Of a stretch of DNA of 64,000 bases, positions 1 through 13,949 are shown in pieces. The position numbers and the translations under genes were made by a program. Position 1 is the stretch's first letter; every line of letters starts with the position of its first letter. Where the stretch lies: the NCBI GenBank assembly GCA_964036315.1, contig OZ038478.1, positions 149,254,683 through 149,318,682 on the forward strand. The letters are read 5' to 3'. Origin of the DNA: Acanthosepion esculentum. Lineage: Eukaryota > Mollusca > Cephalopoda > Sepiida > Sepiidae. The notes beneath the pieces were generated by a model. That model ran no database searches. It was not told where the DNA came from and saw only the letters and a program-made list of their open reading frames with translations.

Positions 1-940
1 CACATTAGCGTTCAACCCACCCCATAAATATCGGTGCTCATTGTTCTTTTACGTGACTTCCTCTTTTATTTATGATGATGTTGTCATATAGAACATGCAT
101 AGGCTGGGTAGTAGGGGCCTGAACATTGAGTGCCAATATTTACATGGCAGGTTTGAGTGAGATGAATACTCACCGGGTAAATGGTAAAGAAACCAAAGGT
201 GTATGTAAGATAATAAAACGGCTTCATGTTTACATGTAACTGAGTCTATCTTCAATTACGTTAATGTATTTTCATCAATATCATTTTGAATTAATGCAGT
301 TATTGTTATAATGGATGTAGAGTCTATATTTATCCAAACTTGAAAGACCCAATTCAGACCCCAATTTTTGTGGAGTTTACGAAATTCAGTTTGCCATTTT
401 GCTACCAGGGATGTAAAAGAAGTTACATTTATAAAGCAATTTTTACGTTTGATGAAAATTGATTGAAAGATCAACAAAAATAAGAAAGAAACCAGTAAAA
501 ATCTCCATTTGTCGATATTTACGCGAGTTTTCACTGTATGTGTGGATTCAGTTATGAATTTAAATGACTTTTAAACAAGTAACCTATTGTTGGCTACATG
601 TGAGCGAAGTTTTTATTAGATTTCCTGAAAAAATTTGTGTTGAAATCGATTTTTCATTTACCGCAGTTTTTCGCTAAACGCAGTGTCAAAGAAATAAAAA
701 TGAGGTATCATTGATCTCGTCACGATGTAAATAACCGTCATACTGAGGTTGAACGAAATCAGAGGAAAAAAGTTGGCTTCATCGATTTTTGATCAGCTTT
801 ATCGATTTAATTTATTGACTTTTGAAAAGTTATCGATTTTTCCGCTAAGAACTGATCTCTTAATTTGTACAATATTGGGCCAAGTTTGTTCAAAATCAGT
901 TGGATGAAAAGGTATCACACAGAAACACGGACATCCTCTG

Positions 941-941
<1 letters not shown>
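1..941. other. Unrecognised AT-rich sequence
   Basis: No coding similarity, RNA gene or repeat could be recognised. The only open frames are short (61 and 92 codons, minus strand) and have no recognisable domain or splice context. Confidence 0.5.
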
Positions 942-999
<58 letters not shown>

Positions 1000-1035
1000 T
1001 GGTACTCATTCAATGTCGGGTAGAAACAATGGTAG

Positions 1036-1110
<75 letters not shown>
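942..1110. repeat. Two (TA)n microsatellite tracts
   Basis: Pure TA/AT runs at 942-997 and 1039-1110 are separated by about 40 bases of unique sequence. They are directly visible. Exact lengths in an assembly may be unreliable. Confidence 0.97.
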
Positions 1111-1112
<2 letters not shown>

Positions 1113-4100
1113 AATATATATTGGAATGAAAGGTAGTTGTCAAATTTCTTTAAAAGTATTTGCTAAAAGTTTCAGTAATTTGATAGAAAAGAGACAAAAG
1201 TTTAAAAGAAGAAACCATTAGAAATATGATAAATGAAATTGCAGATGCCATCTGGGGCCCAGGATTCTACTTTCAAAATGTTTGCCCGCCGTTTTCATCT
1301 TCACTTTTCATTCAATAGAAACATGAATATGTTCACAAAGCAAAGAAGGTATCCATCGATGTCCAGTTACAACTGTAATTGAAACCAGTTGTTTGTTTCA
1401 ACTGGCCAAAAAATTGTTCATGACATATGAGATTAAATTACTTATTTTTTTATATAATCGGGTACAGAAACGATGCAGAGAATTGGAAACTTCTCTCTTT
1501 CATAGTAAAATAAAGTAATTTCTTCAACTATATATCTCTTTCTAAATGATGGGAAGTTTTATTACTAGTTTAATGGACATGTTACTCTTCATTCATATAA
1601 TATCATATCATAATCCATTGGTTGATTTGTCTTATACGGTTTAGCAACCCATTGCATGTTAATTAAGGCCAGAAAATATTTTTAGATTTTAAGAATTCTT
1701 TATGATAATAACGGTTAAGTGATACAAATCTTATTAATGAAGCCATATCTGGATGAGAGATGTGTATTCATTCTTTTTCCACGTAAGTGAATAAAATGCA
1801 CCCAACTAGAATTGGAATTCGCCCTTGCGATTAACAATTCTGAGCCATTATTCATTACTCCACCCGCACATAAAGGCCTACAGGCACTGGTCAAATACCT
1901 AGGTTCTGACCATGGCTCAACGTTTCGTAACTTCGTTGAACGTATGGGAACAGGTATTACAACGTGATGCAAGCAGAAGCCATCATAATCCAGTTAAACT
2001 TACAAAAACTCAAGCAATTCAAATATTGCATCAGGATATAATTATTTAGGTTTTGATTTATGTTTACCTTATACATAACTTGAAGAGTTTAAACTGTAAT
2101 GTACGAGATTTTTATCTATGTAAAATTATTGAAAAGACAGCTTAAGTAAATTTTACGCATGCCGATGGACTATCTTTCATACAGTTACAGCTTTCGCTTT
2201 CTAACCAGTATACGACTCTCACCAGCGTCGATTAATCAAGAAGTCATATAATATTGTCATGTTTAGACAATTCCAACATCTTGAACTGTAGGGATGTGCC
2301 GAAAACATAACCATATTTTAACCGAAGTTGTGTTAGTGAAATTGTCTAGAAAAATCTGTTCTGAAGGCAAAGTTGATTTTGCTAGTAGTTATTGAAAAGT
2401 ATTCAAGTAATGGACGGATATATACTTTTTAAACATGGTCGACAAACTACCTAGTGGCGGTGTCCCAATAAAACATCTCATGCAATTTGGCAATTCGTTG
2501 GATATAATGGCCTGAAGAACGCGCAATGACCGAAATTCTTATATAAATCAAGGAATTTCACAAACTGTGCAGGTGGAAATAGCATAAACCTTTTATCGTT
2601 CAGCATCTTTTTTAAATTAAATTTCTTGCGAAGACGCTTTTTAATAAATATATTTTAAGTATACCAATGGCTCTTGGTGATAATGTGCAAGAATGGATTA
2701 TTCAGTTGACGGATTACTCAACAATTTTCATCATTCTGTTTAATTTCTAATATTAATAGTTTCCATTGACAATCATGAGCTAACCTCATGTTTATCTGTG
2801 TGAAGAAAAAAGGAAAAAAACAAAAAGTTAAACGCTAAATGGCTATTTTCTATTTTCATATAGAAAGCAATATTTATTAGCGATGTTTATTTTCCGAATC
2901 GCTCGTTGCTACATTCGCTTTATTTAGGAATATCACTTTATTTTGACAATCGCATATCCCTTTACGTATGAAACATTTTGTTTAGATATTTACATTATTT
3001 CTTTCAGAATCGGCATTCTCCCATTTACGTGCTTTCACATTTCTCATGTTTTCGAATGATAAGACTTGAAAAGAGCCGAAAAGAAAACATTATAATGGAA
3101 TGGTTACAATTATTAATGTTGTTACTAAAAACATATTGAAAATAATTTAGATATTTCTACATCAGTGTATCACTCTCATTAATCGGCAAATAATGGTACA
3201 ATGTTTTAAATAAGCACGTGCTTGTGTTAATATTAATTTGATAATTACTTTTTTTCTATTTGTCATGCTCCTCTTGAGTCGTATTTAATAAAAGTATTTA
3301 CACGTTACATTATTCAACCTAAATTGTGTGTCTGTAGAAATCCCGCCCTCTCCATTTTTCTTCGATTTCTTTTTCAACTTTGAGTATATCAGTTCAAAGG
3401 AATCGTATGATTTTTTCATTCTCTGTAAGATTAGTATGCTAACGGCCTGTAAATAAAAACGTGGGAGAAAAACAACGAAAAAGATTGTAACAAAATATAC
3501 AGTTAGGTAAATCCTTTCAAGTAAAATTGAATTTTTTGTTTATTTCAAGTTGCGGATGTATTCGAGAATCTGAATGTGTCCTATTTGATGTCTTCTATTT
3601 TGCCTAAAACCCAGAATACATGAAAACACTGACGTTGCAAAGTTTATCAGTAAATAAGAACGATAGATATAGTACAAAAACAGCGCTGGAAATAACAATC
3701 TATCCGTGAATACCCTGAAATGTTAGTGGTTTCATTCATTGAACTCAGATCTTATGCTATATTTGTTTTTCAAATACCATTTAGACCTATCAATTCTACG
3801 ACCGCCTTAATATGTATTATCTCTATCTAATGAGAGAGTCACTTTTTCCAGTAGATAATCTTTTTCAATACATTTAACAATTACAATAATAGCTTGTAAT
3901 AAGCAATTCCATCATAAGTAATTCCTCTAATACATCATTTTAACAAATACTTTTATTTTCAATGATGTTTTCATTTTTAACAAAGATTTTCGTTGCAACA
4001 AAAGACAGATTAGAATGGTATTGTCTTTCAGCGTTTAATAATAATAATACGTAATTTTTAAAAGAATGTTTCAACTAAAAATGATTTCCACAGATTTGTG

Positions 4101-4204
4101 AATTAATATTTTTGGTAATGCTTTCATATTGACAAACAAAAGAAATATAGCCATTTTCATTATTTTCCGAAATATTCAGAGTATTATTATCCCCCGGAGA
4201 TAGG
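1111..4204. other. Unrecognised AT-rich sequence
   Basis: About 3.1 kb with no recognisable gene. An 85-codon minus-strand frame at 1715-1972 has no known domain. No tandem or inverted structure stood out on reading. Confidence 0.45.
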
Positions 4205-4666
4205 CCAATATGCTACTCTTCTTCTATATGCCGTATTCCTTCAGGACGTTGGCGATCAAAGCTCTCTAACATTCGTTGTCCATTATAGCTCTTAATACTT
4301 TCTGACTTTTTCTTATCTCCCCGAAACCCTGTTCTGCCATTCATTCACTTAACCACGTTAAGTAGGTTATGTATTTTTTCCTCTGCACTTCTTGCATTCA
4401 GTCTGTACTGTGTCTACAAAATTTTCTGAGCCCTCTTTCCTGATTATGTGCCCTAGAAATTTCAACTTGCTCTTTCTGGCTCTAATTATGGATGATTGTT
4501 TTTCCTTTTTCTCTAAACTGCTTCTCAAATGTTCAGTATATAGAATTCTCAACATCCTTCTGAAGAAGCACATTTCGGATGCTTCAACTCTCTTCTTGAG
4601 CATATGGTAAAATTGAATAGCCCTAAATTCCATCTCTCGCACACAACAGGCACCACAGTAAAACAC
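4205..4666 (-). pseudogene. RTE-like LINE reverse transcriptase, C-terminal fragment
   Basis: The minus-strand translation resembles the C-terminal part of RTE-type endonuclease/reverse transcriptase polyproteins, which are abundant in molluscs. The segment KKRVEASEMCFFRRMLRI is the tract downstream of the polymerase domain, followed by KLKFLGHIIRKEGSEN. A 99-codon frame (4367-4666) covers the best part, and similarity continues degraded to about 4205 after a stop. Fingers, palm and endonuclease are absent, so this is a 5'-truncated, dead copy. Related fragments lie at 13.5, 14.7-15.9, 19.9-21.4, 30.0, 33.1 and 46.9 kb. The family assignment is from memory of the motif set, and the clade name is less certain than the LINE identity. 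Confidence 0.8.
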
Positions 4667-6756
4667 GCTATGAATGTATTAACCTCAAAGCTGTCAGAAA
4701 ATTATCTATGTTGTGAAATTTATTCTGAATAATTTATAGAGCATAATCTATTTGGAAAGTTCAGTATTTTCTTATCGAATTTGTTTATTGATGAAAAGAT
4801 GTGAATTCGGTTGAATAAACATTCAGGAAAGCAATCACGGCAGTAAGAGACAAATATTTAAGATAAGAGAAAACGATGTAACAACAAAAGTAAGAAACTC
4901 ACAATCTGGAAATAATGCATCAAAAGAAAGACAGGAAAATATTACTGTCCTAACTTTAATGTGTATCATTAAAATATTGGCCATATCTGTAATGAAGACA
5001 CACTGGCAACATTCTGAGTTTTACATGAGAGAAAGTTAAACCTAGGACCGATGAACGTGATGGGAAATATAATTAATGAGCTTTGCAATTCAGACTATAA
5101 ATTTATGTCAGAGATGGGGAAGTAGGCACGTGTCTGTTATTCTCAACTCATATCAGTCGATTTATTATGCTTTAGTGATTTCAAATCAAAATGCCACAAT
5201 AAATGATAGTACAAATAGATAATGTTTGTAAAAGTATTTCTTCTAGCCTCTCTAATACGTATGTGAGTTGAAAACAAATCTAAATCAAATCTAAGTTTGG
5301 TATAATATGGACAGACAATCATTTCATTGATCCTACTAAGGAACCTTTGAAATTTCAGAATTGGAAAACGAATTTAATCGAAGGTCACTTATAGAAAATT
5401 AAATATACATATACGCTAATGTATGTGTATGTTTTATTTTATAACTCCCCATAATTTGCATTTCTGAATTTGGACTAAAGTTTATATCCGCTTGTTACCC
5501 TTATATTATCTAACTCTATATCTGCCATTTTCTGAATGCCACACACAGGAACGATTTATTAATTATTTCAGATAAAGTAGGGAAATAAAGCCACTAATGT
5601 GCGAATAATCACAAGAAAAGAAAACATTGTTAATGAAGAAGAACAATAAAAGAACAGAAATTCTGCGCCGATGTAAGTGTTACTGCATCTATTTCGGGTG
5701 GTCAACCCAGAGACCACATTATCAACCTTCTGTCAGTTTGTATTGTTACTAATGAGAGTGATATTTATTTTGATCTGGTTCTTAAAAAGATCTTCTCACA
5801 GCAGGCACATAGAAAATATATAAGAGTAAAATAATCAAGAAATCCTTTTTTTTTCTCCAATATTCAATTGTTTAGAAAACATTAAATTATTCTCCAGATA
5901 TTTTTGCATTTTGAAAAACTAATTTAAATTCTATATTTCTCAATGAATTCTCTGTTCCAGGCTAACTTCCTCTTCCTCGAGAAAAGTCTAGCGTACACAT
6001 GACTTCGATATTTATATCGGGTAGAATCTTCCAGGGGCAGAGGAATTACATCTTGACTCTCCTGATGATACTTTCATGTGCTTTCGACTTCCGGAATTGC
6101 ACTGTTAGCTATCGCTTTTTTCCCATTATCACTCCTTTTCTTCTAAGGATTTAGAGACAATATAACAATATATAATAATCTATTAAAGACAACTTCTGAC
6201 AGCAAAGAAATATCTCTACAATCATCTGCGAAAATTTTTGTTTGTGCTCATTTTAATGCCCATCACGTCAAGAGTTTTAATCATTGTAATGTTGTTGATG
6301 TAGCCGGTATTCAGTCTTTTACTTTTTCGTTACTCAATCTCTCATTCAAATAGTAGTTTGACTTGTTCATAAATCTGAATTATATGAACGAAAGAAATGA
6401 TTTTCAGCGACTTGTCTATTGGATCGTATATACGAATTTGACTGATAAAACAATTGTATGTCATGACCGGAAAGATTCCGGGTATGCCCCATACTGAAAC
6501 CATACTACTTGGTTCCGGATATAAAGAATGTTATAATCCAGTTCCTCTTCCACTGAGCTGTGCAAGTGAGGCTAGAGGATAAAACCGCTGCTAGACTCGA
6601 GTGATCTAGATTTTTGCAATGTGAAAAACAGAACAAATAAGAAAGGAAAAGAAGGCTACGTGATATGGAAGCTTTAAAGGCTCTGCATAATTTCCTGAAT
6701 TTTGAATTCTGTAGTAAGACTATAGCAAATTGAATGGAAATGCAGATAAATGTTGG

Positions 6757-6760
<4 letters not shown>
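4667..6760. other. Unrecognised AT-rich sequence
   Basis: No ORF of note, RNA gene or repeat could be recognised in this 2.1-kb stretch. Confidence 0.45.
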
Positions 6761-6841
<81 letters not shown>

Positions 6842-6871
6842 ATGTATGTATATGTGTGTGTGTGTGTGTGT
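6761..6871. repeat. Compound (TA)n-(TG)n microsatellite
   Basis: About 68 bases of TA are followed by TG-rich repeats with a TATG interruption. Tyr-Ile and Cys-Val peptide frames on both strands here are artefacts of the repeat. Confidence 0.97.
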
Positions 6872-8734
6872 AAAAAATGAACATGATGTAGAGATTATGA
6901 TATATCGGTTGGCTAGGAAAGTTAATGGCAGAGATTAATAAAAATGTATGCAACTTTCTACACATTAGAATTCTTTATGAAGTGATAAATTAAACGAAAG
7001 GCAAAAGAAATTATATAGAATGAAATGTGTATGCATTCTATCTAACCAATAATGGAACGGATAATTGATAAAATAAGATACAATATAACGGTGATTCGAA
7101 GACAAGAGAAATGGATATTTTCGGAAATGCCGAGATGGAAGACATTTCTATAGACAGAGTCCACACATATATAAATGTCTTATTCATTTTCATGTCTACT
7201 ATGGGATTTTTCATTATTTCAAGTCGTGCTTTCTGTATGATGAGGGAGTATTTCTAAATATATTTTATTGCTTTTCTACATTTCATCTGAGAATGATGTC
7301 ATAAGTTTTTCTTATATTTATTATTATGTTAAACACGTAAATTTAAATTGCTGGTAGTAAGCTAAGAAAAGGAACTACAGAAACTTCTACAGAAGAAAGT
7401 GAGGAGGAAGGATTAAATATCATTTGTAAAAATACAGCGTGTATGTCTGTCAACCAAAATAACAACCTATAATACATTCTAGCAATTAGAGAGTTTGAAA
7501 TCAAGCAATTACAAGAATGAAAGATATATGGGAAACTTATAAAACAACGACATAAAATGTGAGATTGAAAGTCGAAGGCGCCATTGAATAGAAAAATATA
7601 GAAATTAAACTTCCAAACGCTATAAAAAGTATTAAGAAACAGGAACATTTCGTAAGACACAAAGTAGACTGGCTGAACAATGACGTAATGTTCTTCATAT
7701 TAGTGGATACTTGACATTCTCTTCACAGATGCAGCAGAGATTTGAAGCGGAAAATCTTTTGAAATCTACAAGCTTGAAAATGAGTACTGAGAAAATCCAG
7801 CAGAGATATGGAAGCAGAACTTCAATTTTGTCTCCAGTAAAGTTAGAACAGAGCAGGAGAAATCAAGTGCTTACCGTATATTAAAAGAAAAGGACTATCT
7901 TCCAACATATTTAAGGATGGATTGTATATGTATCCTACATAAAGCATGGGGTGAGCTTATTATTTAATAGGGGGTCAAGAATAATAGTCTTAATAAAAGA
8001 GCATTTGTTCATCATCTGCTCGCCGATGATGGAACATTATTAGTTTGGTTTTTGAGGCATGGGTATTTGGACAAGGCAGCTTAAAGGTCAGCTGCCAGTC
8101 TCTGACCTAGTAGATATTTGAAGGTGCTCCAATATACTGTTGATTCATCTGCAGAGATATTCAGTAAAGATTGGAGTAAGCACTTTAACAGGACGTTAAA
8201 ATAACACGGGAATAAAGTAAGTCCGAGAAGGGAGTTTTAAGGAACACTGATGTTAATCTCATAGTACTCGACGTACTGACCATTACCAACAACCTACTTC
8301 TTAGGAAGGATATTTAAATTTGATAAATCTATTTCAGAAAGTGCACAGCTGGAGAGAGAGAGTGTGTATCAACAGACTATGCCTCACCATCTTAACCGCC
8401 TTTCGATATATCTCCGCCGATCGTTTTCGGGATATATTTATTGTCTAATGTCTCAGGAATTTTGTACTTTATGACAGTTCCAAAGAAATCTATCTTCAGA
8501 TGATCGCTTACCCTGTCACTTAGAGTGGCTATTTATATCTGGATCACTTAATGCCGTTTAATGTGTACCCAGACGATTAGATTGGTTCTTCTCTTCAAAA
8601 TATAGGTGATATTTGATGAAAGAATCCTAAATACTTGGTAAAATGAAAACGTGTGAATGAATGAGATGGAACGAATATAAAGGGGAACGCTTTTACGACG
8701 AAAGAGGGCAAACGACAATACTGCGTAGGTTAAT
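6872..8734. other. Unrecognised sequence
   Basis: No recognisable gene. A 105-codon minus-strand frame (7343-7660) is compositionally ordinary and shows no known domain or splice sites. Confidence 0.4.
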
Positions 8735-8812
8735 TAGGTGCATACAAATGAAGATGTCATTAGGTGCATACAAATGAAGATGTCATTAGGTGCATACAAA
8801 TGAAGATGTCAT
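8735..8812. repeat. 26-bp tandem repeat, three exact units
   Basis: A 26-base unit beginning TAGGTGCATACAAATG is repeated three times without mismatch (8735-8760, 8761-8786, 8787-8812). The absence of divergence suggests a recent slippage or duplication event. Confidence 0.95.
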
Positions 8813-9279
8813 GTCAGATACATCACCTTCAGTTTACCCTTTCTCTCATACATATGAAATTATCTGTTTTAACATAACACTTGGAATTCGACAATGTCCC
8901 AAACCTCTGACCTTTCTGAATGATTAAATCATTTTATTTATGTGTTTTCCTGAGAATACAAACGTTCAGCAAATATTCAATATGGCATCTTAATTTGAAT
9001 AAAATGAACTACACCTACCTTGTTTAATCCCTGTAACCAGTACGGATGCATAAAATAGAACTATGTAATTATCTACAAAAATGGAACATTTATTGGATTC
9101 CATATAGCAACGTAATCTAAAGGAATGAATATAGAAGTTGATGAATTGGTTTTGGATAAAATATGTTGCATATTTAAGCTTGAAGAAATGATACATATTG
9201 TTGGTTAATCATCTAATTAGAAATAATCCTGTAAGTAATACACAGGCTCTAAGTCGAATGCTATTTTAACTGGCATTAC

Positions 9280-9885
9280 CAGAGAATAATTAAAGCCCTC
9301 ATTACCAGAGCGAATGCCGTCGATATATCAAAGGATTTTCACAAGGTTTGGCAGATGAATTTGTTGTACCGAACAATAGCTTATATCACATCTGAAAGCG
9401 TTTACACATATCACGTCTATGATAGTTTCATGAATGTCGTCGTGAATGGCAATGTTTCTGAAGCTCATCAAATCAATTCAATCATACTCGAAGTTCTAAT
9501 CTGTTTCTTCAATATATAAATAATCTATCTGGGAAAAGTCTTAGATAATTATTTAAAAACTATGCAGATAATACTAAAGTTTATAAAAGAACTCTGAAGA
9601 TCATATCTACTCTAAGCTGGATCTAACAGCCCAATGGTAAAATGTCTTGCAATACTAAGTACCTCAAAAAAGCAGCAATTATATTATCACCATTACCGAT
9701 CAGATTGGCAGTTACTCCAGGAAGTATCTAAAATTACAAGCTCGATGACGCACTTGTGTCTCAGCTCGTACTTGTATATGCAATCCATTTCTAAATATGA
9801 TGCGAAAATGATCACTCTAGAATATTCCTGTCTCTCCTCACGGTATTCTTTAATGTGGTCAGATATTTTTGTTTAAATTATTTTT
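9280..9885 (+). pseudogene. CR1/L2-like LINE reverse transcriptase fragment
   Basis: Translation in shifting frames gives the polymerase motif A region (VDISKDFHKVW, where intact relatives have ALDISKAFDKVW). A decayed motif B region follows (VVVNGNVSEAHQINS), then a YADN box where YADD is expected (catalytic Asp changed), then a downstream tract containing HHYRSDWQLLQEV. Stops and frameshifts interrupt it repeatedly; the longest open piece is 9634-9876. Fingers and the C-terminus are missing. It resembles the LINE at 27.0-29.4 kb in type but not closely in sequence. Identity as non-LTR reverse transcriptase is well supported; the exact clade is inferred. Confidence 0.8.
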
Positions 9886-12025
9886 GAAAATTGGTTCACT
9901 GAATGACCTTTTATACTGATTTATAAAAAATACCCAAAATAACAGTAGATATAATGAAAAGTAAAATACCATAGAATAATCATTAATAAATATATACATT
10001 TTATCTCATCTGAATTTATCAAGAATTTCCACGGAGCTGAATCACAAACATTTTCAATGAATTCCAATTTTAAAGAGAAATTCCACAAATACATATGATT
10101 CACGAGATCTGTTCCTTTGTACAAGATATTCCTGCGTTGTAGCTTCCATGTACCCTACAGTCTTCAATTCAGGATTCATTCATTACCATATTATCTTAAA
10201 AGCTTCACTCCCTTCCACCTCCTCTTATACTCATATATCACTCCTATTATTCAGCGAACTTATAAATTGAGTAGCTCTCGAACCTTTTACGGGGTGTAAT
10301 CTACTTATGACAGTGTTCTATAAAAACATTGTACGTAATATTACCGTGAATTACCAAGAGTAAACAAATCCACTAAATATTTTATCTTGGATACTGAGTT
10401 AAGTTTTTCAACACATATAATTTTAGTAAAATACAATCACGCAATAATTAAAATTGATGAGAGTTTAAATATATATTTTTTATTTATATTTCAGTAATCG
10501 TAAATGTGAGGCTAGAATTACGGATACTGACATGGAAATCGACCAGCTAAATTCAAATTCCGGACTTGATTGTTACATTCACATCTCTGTACTTTGGAAT
10601 ACTTTGGATACATATCTAACTTCTCTCACTTCTATGAAATTATCCGGATGTTTTTTTATTTCCAGAGTTATTTCAATCCTTATTAACAAAGCACTAATTC
10701 AGACTTATTTTTGTCGCAATCTCATGCTATTAGCTCTTTAATGATGCAATGATCTTTTTGCTGAAAATCCAATCATTATTTCTAACTAAACACTCTTCTA
10801 CATATAATAACACGAAAGAGTAAACTTATATTTCAGCATAGTTGTTCAGAAGGTCAAATCTAGTCAATATCTATGACATTTTCTTCTTGATGTTATTTAT
10901 TTGAGGCAAATAAATACATATACTATTTCCAGAGCGTTACTTTCCTTTTTTACAGATTGATATGTGGATATGATCACTAAAAATGTTTCAAATACTATAA
11001 AAAACCAAAGAGGACACTGTCAAGAACATATTTAACGATTATTTCTTTTATCCATATACGCATTTTAATATTTACTTTTGCTTTAAAATTCAAAAGACAA
11101 TTTTCTATTTCAGCCGATTTCATTATAATATCCGTTTATATGTTACGTATTTAATAGTGTTTGTCTGACTGCTACAGTAAAAATTTCCGGCATATATTCT
11201 TACACAATTACAATGATATTTTCTTGAAAGAGCTTAGTCAAGGATTATTTCGAATTCGACCCAATGATTTCGATTTCGTCCCAATGTTCTATATCAAGAA
11301 GTGTAAATATGAAAAGTATTATCAATAACAACTGTAATTATCTCCCATATTATAAATATCTTTTGCCACGACACAGTCCTAGATCTACAAACTATACATC
11401 TTTGCTGTTATTAATGACAATGCATTTTCCAAGACGGTTTTTCTCTCTGAGATCATTCTCTGAAATTAACGAAATTAATTGATAATTGTATAAACATTTG
11501 TAACAGATTTACATGAAAACTATTTGGGAATTTAAAATTATTTCATAAAATTTTAAAATATCATTCGCAAATTGCATCAAAATCAAACGAAAACATATCA
11601 GTAATGTTATATCTTTCTATATAGAAAATTACATCTTCAAAGAACGTGAATTTCTCCTAAAATTGATTTTTAGCTATTTCGGTTTAATGAAAATACGCGT
11701 GACACAGAATATACTAGAACGATACTAAAATATATTAGAATAGAATATAATATGTAAGGTAAATGTATGGATTTTGTTGATTCTTAATTTATCACATGTG
11801 AATTAAGCTAGAACGCATTTTTGAAGCAATTCATGAGAAGTTATGCTTACTATCAATATCTAAAAGCAAAAGTTTAATGATTATCTACTAAGGAATATAT
11901 ATTATTATATAGTATGGAAAGTGAAATGATATCAACATATGTCAATGGGTATAGAATGAAAAAGTGACCGAAATACACATCGCTAACTAATATTGTGACC
12001 TATCTGAAAATAAATAAATAAAATA
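9886..12025. other. Unrecognised AT-rich sequence
   Basis: Short frames of 60-72 codons only, none with a recognisable domain. No clear repeat structure. Confidence 0.4.
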
Positions 12026-12027
12026 CC

Positions 12028-12070
12028 TCTTATACATGTTTCGACGGTGATCTGTCGTCGCCGCAGAAAT
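12028..12070 (-). ncRNA. Hammerhead-like fossil, core mutated
   Basis: On the minus strand a GACG/CGUC stem (stem II position) is followed directly by GAAA, then by the palindrome CAUG and UA. This is the layout of a type I hammerhead with loopless stem III. The upstream core reads CUGCGGC instead of CUGAUGA, and stem I pairing is poor, so activity is not expected. It may be the remnant of a Penelope-like terminal repeat; no coding part was recognised nearby. Confidence 0.3.
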
Positions 12071-12712
12071 GAAGATTCTTCAAATTAATAATACAATAAG
12101 GTTACCTAGTGAAAATGTTTTTTATTTATGATGGGCAATGAACAAACTGAAACAAATATGAATAATCTACAATCGTTTAACAAATGTTTAATAATGATGA
12201 AATCAGTATGCAAAATGAGGAAGACTCCATAAAGATATTTGAACCTGTTAATATGAACAATTTCAAGGGCAATAATTGCCTTAGACATTTTGAATAAATT
12301 GATTGAAATAAACTAATGCTGTATAAAGCATAGAAGATTGAGTTGAAATAAATCAGAATGACTTGCGCCGTGAGATTATAATAGAATAAGGTACCAAAAT
12401 CAATGAACCAATCAGTTTTCCCGAACAATGATAATTGATGTAAAGAAGCAAATTTCGAACTAGGTAAAAATTAAACAAATTGACAAAATGCACTTAAAAA
12501 GAAACTGCATTCATCAGCACAATTAAATTCGACAAATATCAAGAAAAAAATAACGTAAAATGACTGAAAATTATTGCACTGAATATTTGCAAGCAGATAA
12601 ATAGATAACGCAAATGAACAATCTTCGAAATTAGTGGAAACACATTAAGTAAAAACGAAGCAAGGAAAGAATAAAAGTAATAATTATAAAACATACACAA
12701 TCAAATAAGCTA

Positions 12713-12716
<4 letters not shown>

Positions 12717-12762
<46 letters not shown>
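12717..12762. repeat. (TA)n microsatellite
   Basis: An uninterrupted AT-alternating run directly visible in the sequence. Confidence 0.97.
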
Positions 12763-12764
<2 letters not shown>

Positions 12765-13479
12765 AAGAGGTAATACTTGTACAATTTCACAAATTATAAT
12801 TTTTTAAAAGAGATTGAAGAATGAGTAAAAACAGAAATGAGCAAAACAAATTGGCGATATGCTAGAGACCTAAGGAATTTTTGTTTTCACATAAAGTAGT
12901 TTTTCATCATTTCACTACAAGCAAGGCAATAAAGCCACAAAGACGCAAATTTAGGAGACGTTTACAAATAAAGCATTATTAAGGGGAGAGAACAATAAAG
13001 AATGGTAATTAAGAAGACAAAATTAAACAATTGCATTTAAATTTTTCAATATCAAAGCTAACAGAGAATCAATAAGCCAGAAGACAGTTCCACAATTCAG
13101 AAGTTCGGAAACATGAACTGTTTGCATATAAATTTCGGTTACTAACCATATCAGTTTTGCCGCCAATCTAGTACTGTGCTTATTATCAATTATAAGTTGT
13201 ACCCAAATGGAAAACACATCAGAAGGATTACTATGAAAATATTTTTTTAGAAAAAGGAGAGAGAATCTACATTACGGCGGTTGAAGCTTTGATGCCACGT
13301 CAGGACCAATAATATGGTAGATTGCTTGGATTACATCAATAATATCTAAAATCTTCACGGTGTTTTCAACCATGCTACTCAAATACTTCTGGACCTTTGT
13401 AGCTCTCAATAAATTGACTTTTTGCCATATCTACAAAAATCTGCTTCATTTAAGCAAGCGCGCCTCTTTGTTTTCCTTC

Positions 13480-13775
13480 CTTCGCCATGTGTCCACGAAA
13501 TTCTAACTGTGTTTTCCTGCTGTTAATAAGTGTCGTTGCTCAAATATTCGGTCCACGATATTCGCAGCAGCCATCTTTAGAGCCAGATTTCTTTTGCTTC
13601 CGGTCTCGTTTTCATCTGTGTGAAGGTTATCCACCTATTCATTGCGATATAGGATGCCTGATATTACATAATAGTTTAGCACTCCTTTCTTTCTAACCAT
13701 TTTTTCTATGTCTTAATACTTATTTTAGCATTTGAAAAGCGCCTTTCTTTATCTCTCGTCCTGGGTATGACGATA
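13480..13775 (-). pseudogene. Probable RTE-like LINE fragment, highly decayed
   Basis: The plus-strand text parallels the better preserved minus-strand LINE piece at 33.2-33.6 kb. In both, a tract around CACGAAATTCTAACTGTG / CACAGAAATTTCAACTGC is followed further on by TTTTTCT(A/G)T(G/A)TCTTAATA. No continuous reading frame remains. A short duplicated motif (GTCCTGGGT...ACGATAAA, about 31 bp apart) lies at its right edge. The assignment rests on this nucleotide resemblance and is tentative. Confidence 0.45.
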
Positions 13776-13949
13776 AACTACATCCGCGTCCTGGGTGAAA
13801 CGATAAAATACGCAAGGCCTCTGATCAGGAGGTTTTGAGGAGCGTGGAACCACCTCTTAATTGCTGGTGTTCTCAGGTCCACCCTGACCCGGGTGGTAGC
13901 ACCTATGGGCAAGTAGTTAACCCCGAAACTGAGGTCAAAACATTATAAA

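Noticed and set aside
6720..6965. Ile-Tyr and His-Thr repeat ORFs here and at 16.9, 31.6, 45.7-46.2, 55.6 and 58.2 kb
   Set aside because: Translation of TA, CA and TG microsatellites in any frame; no evidence of coding.
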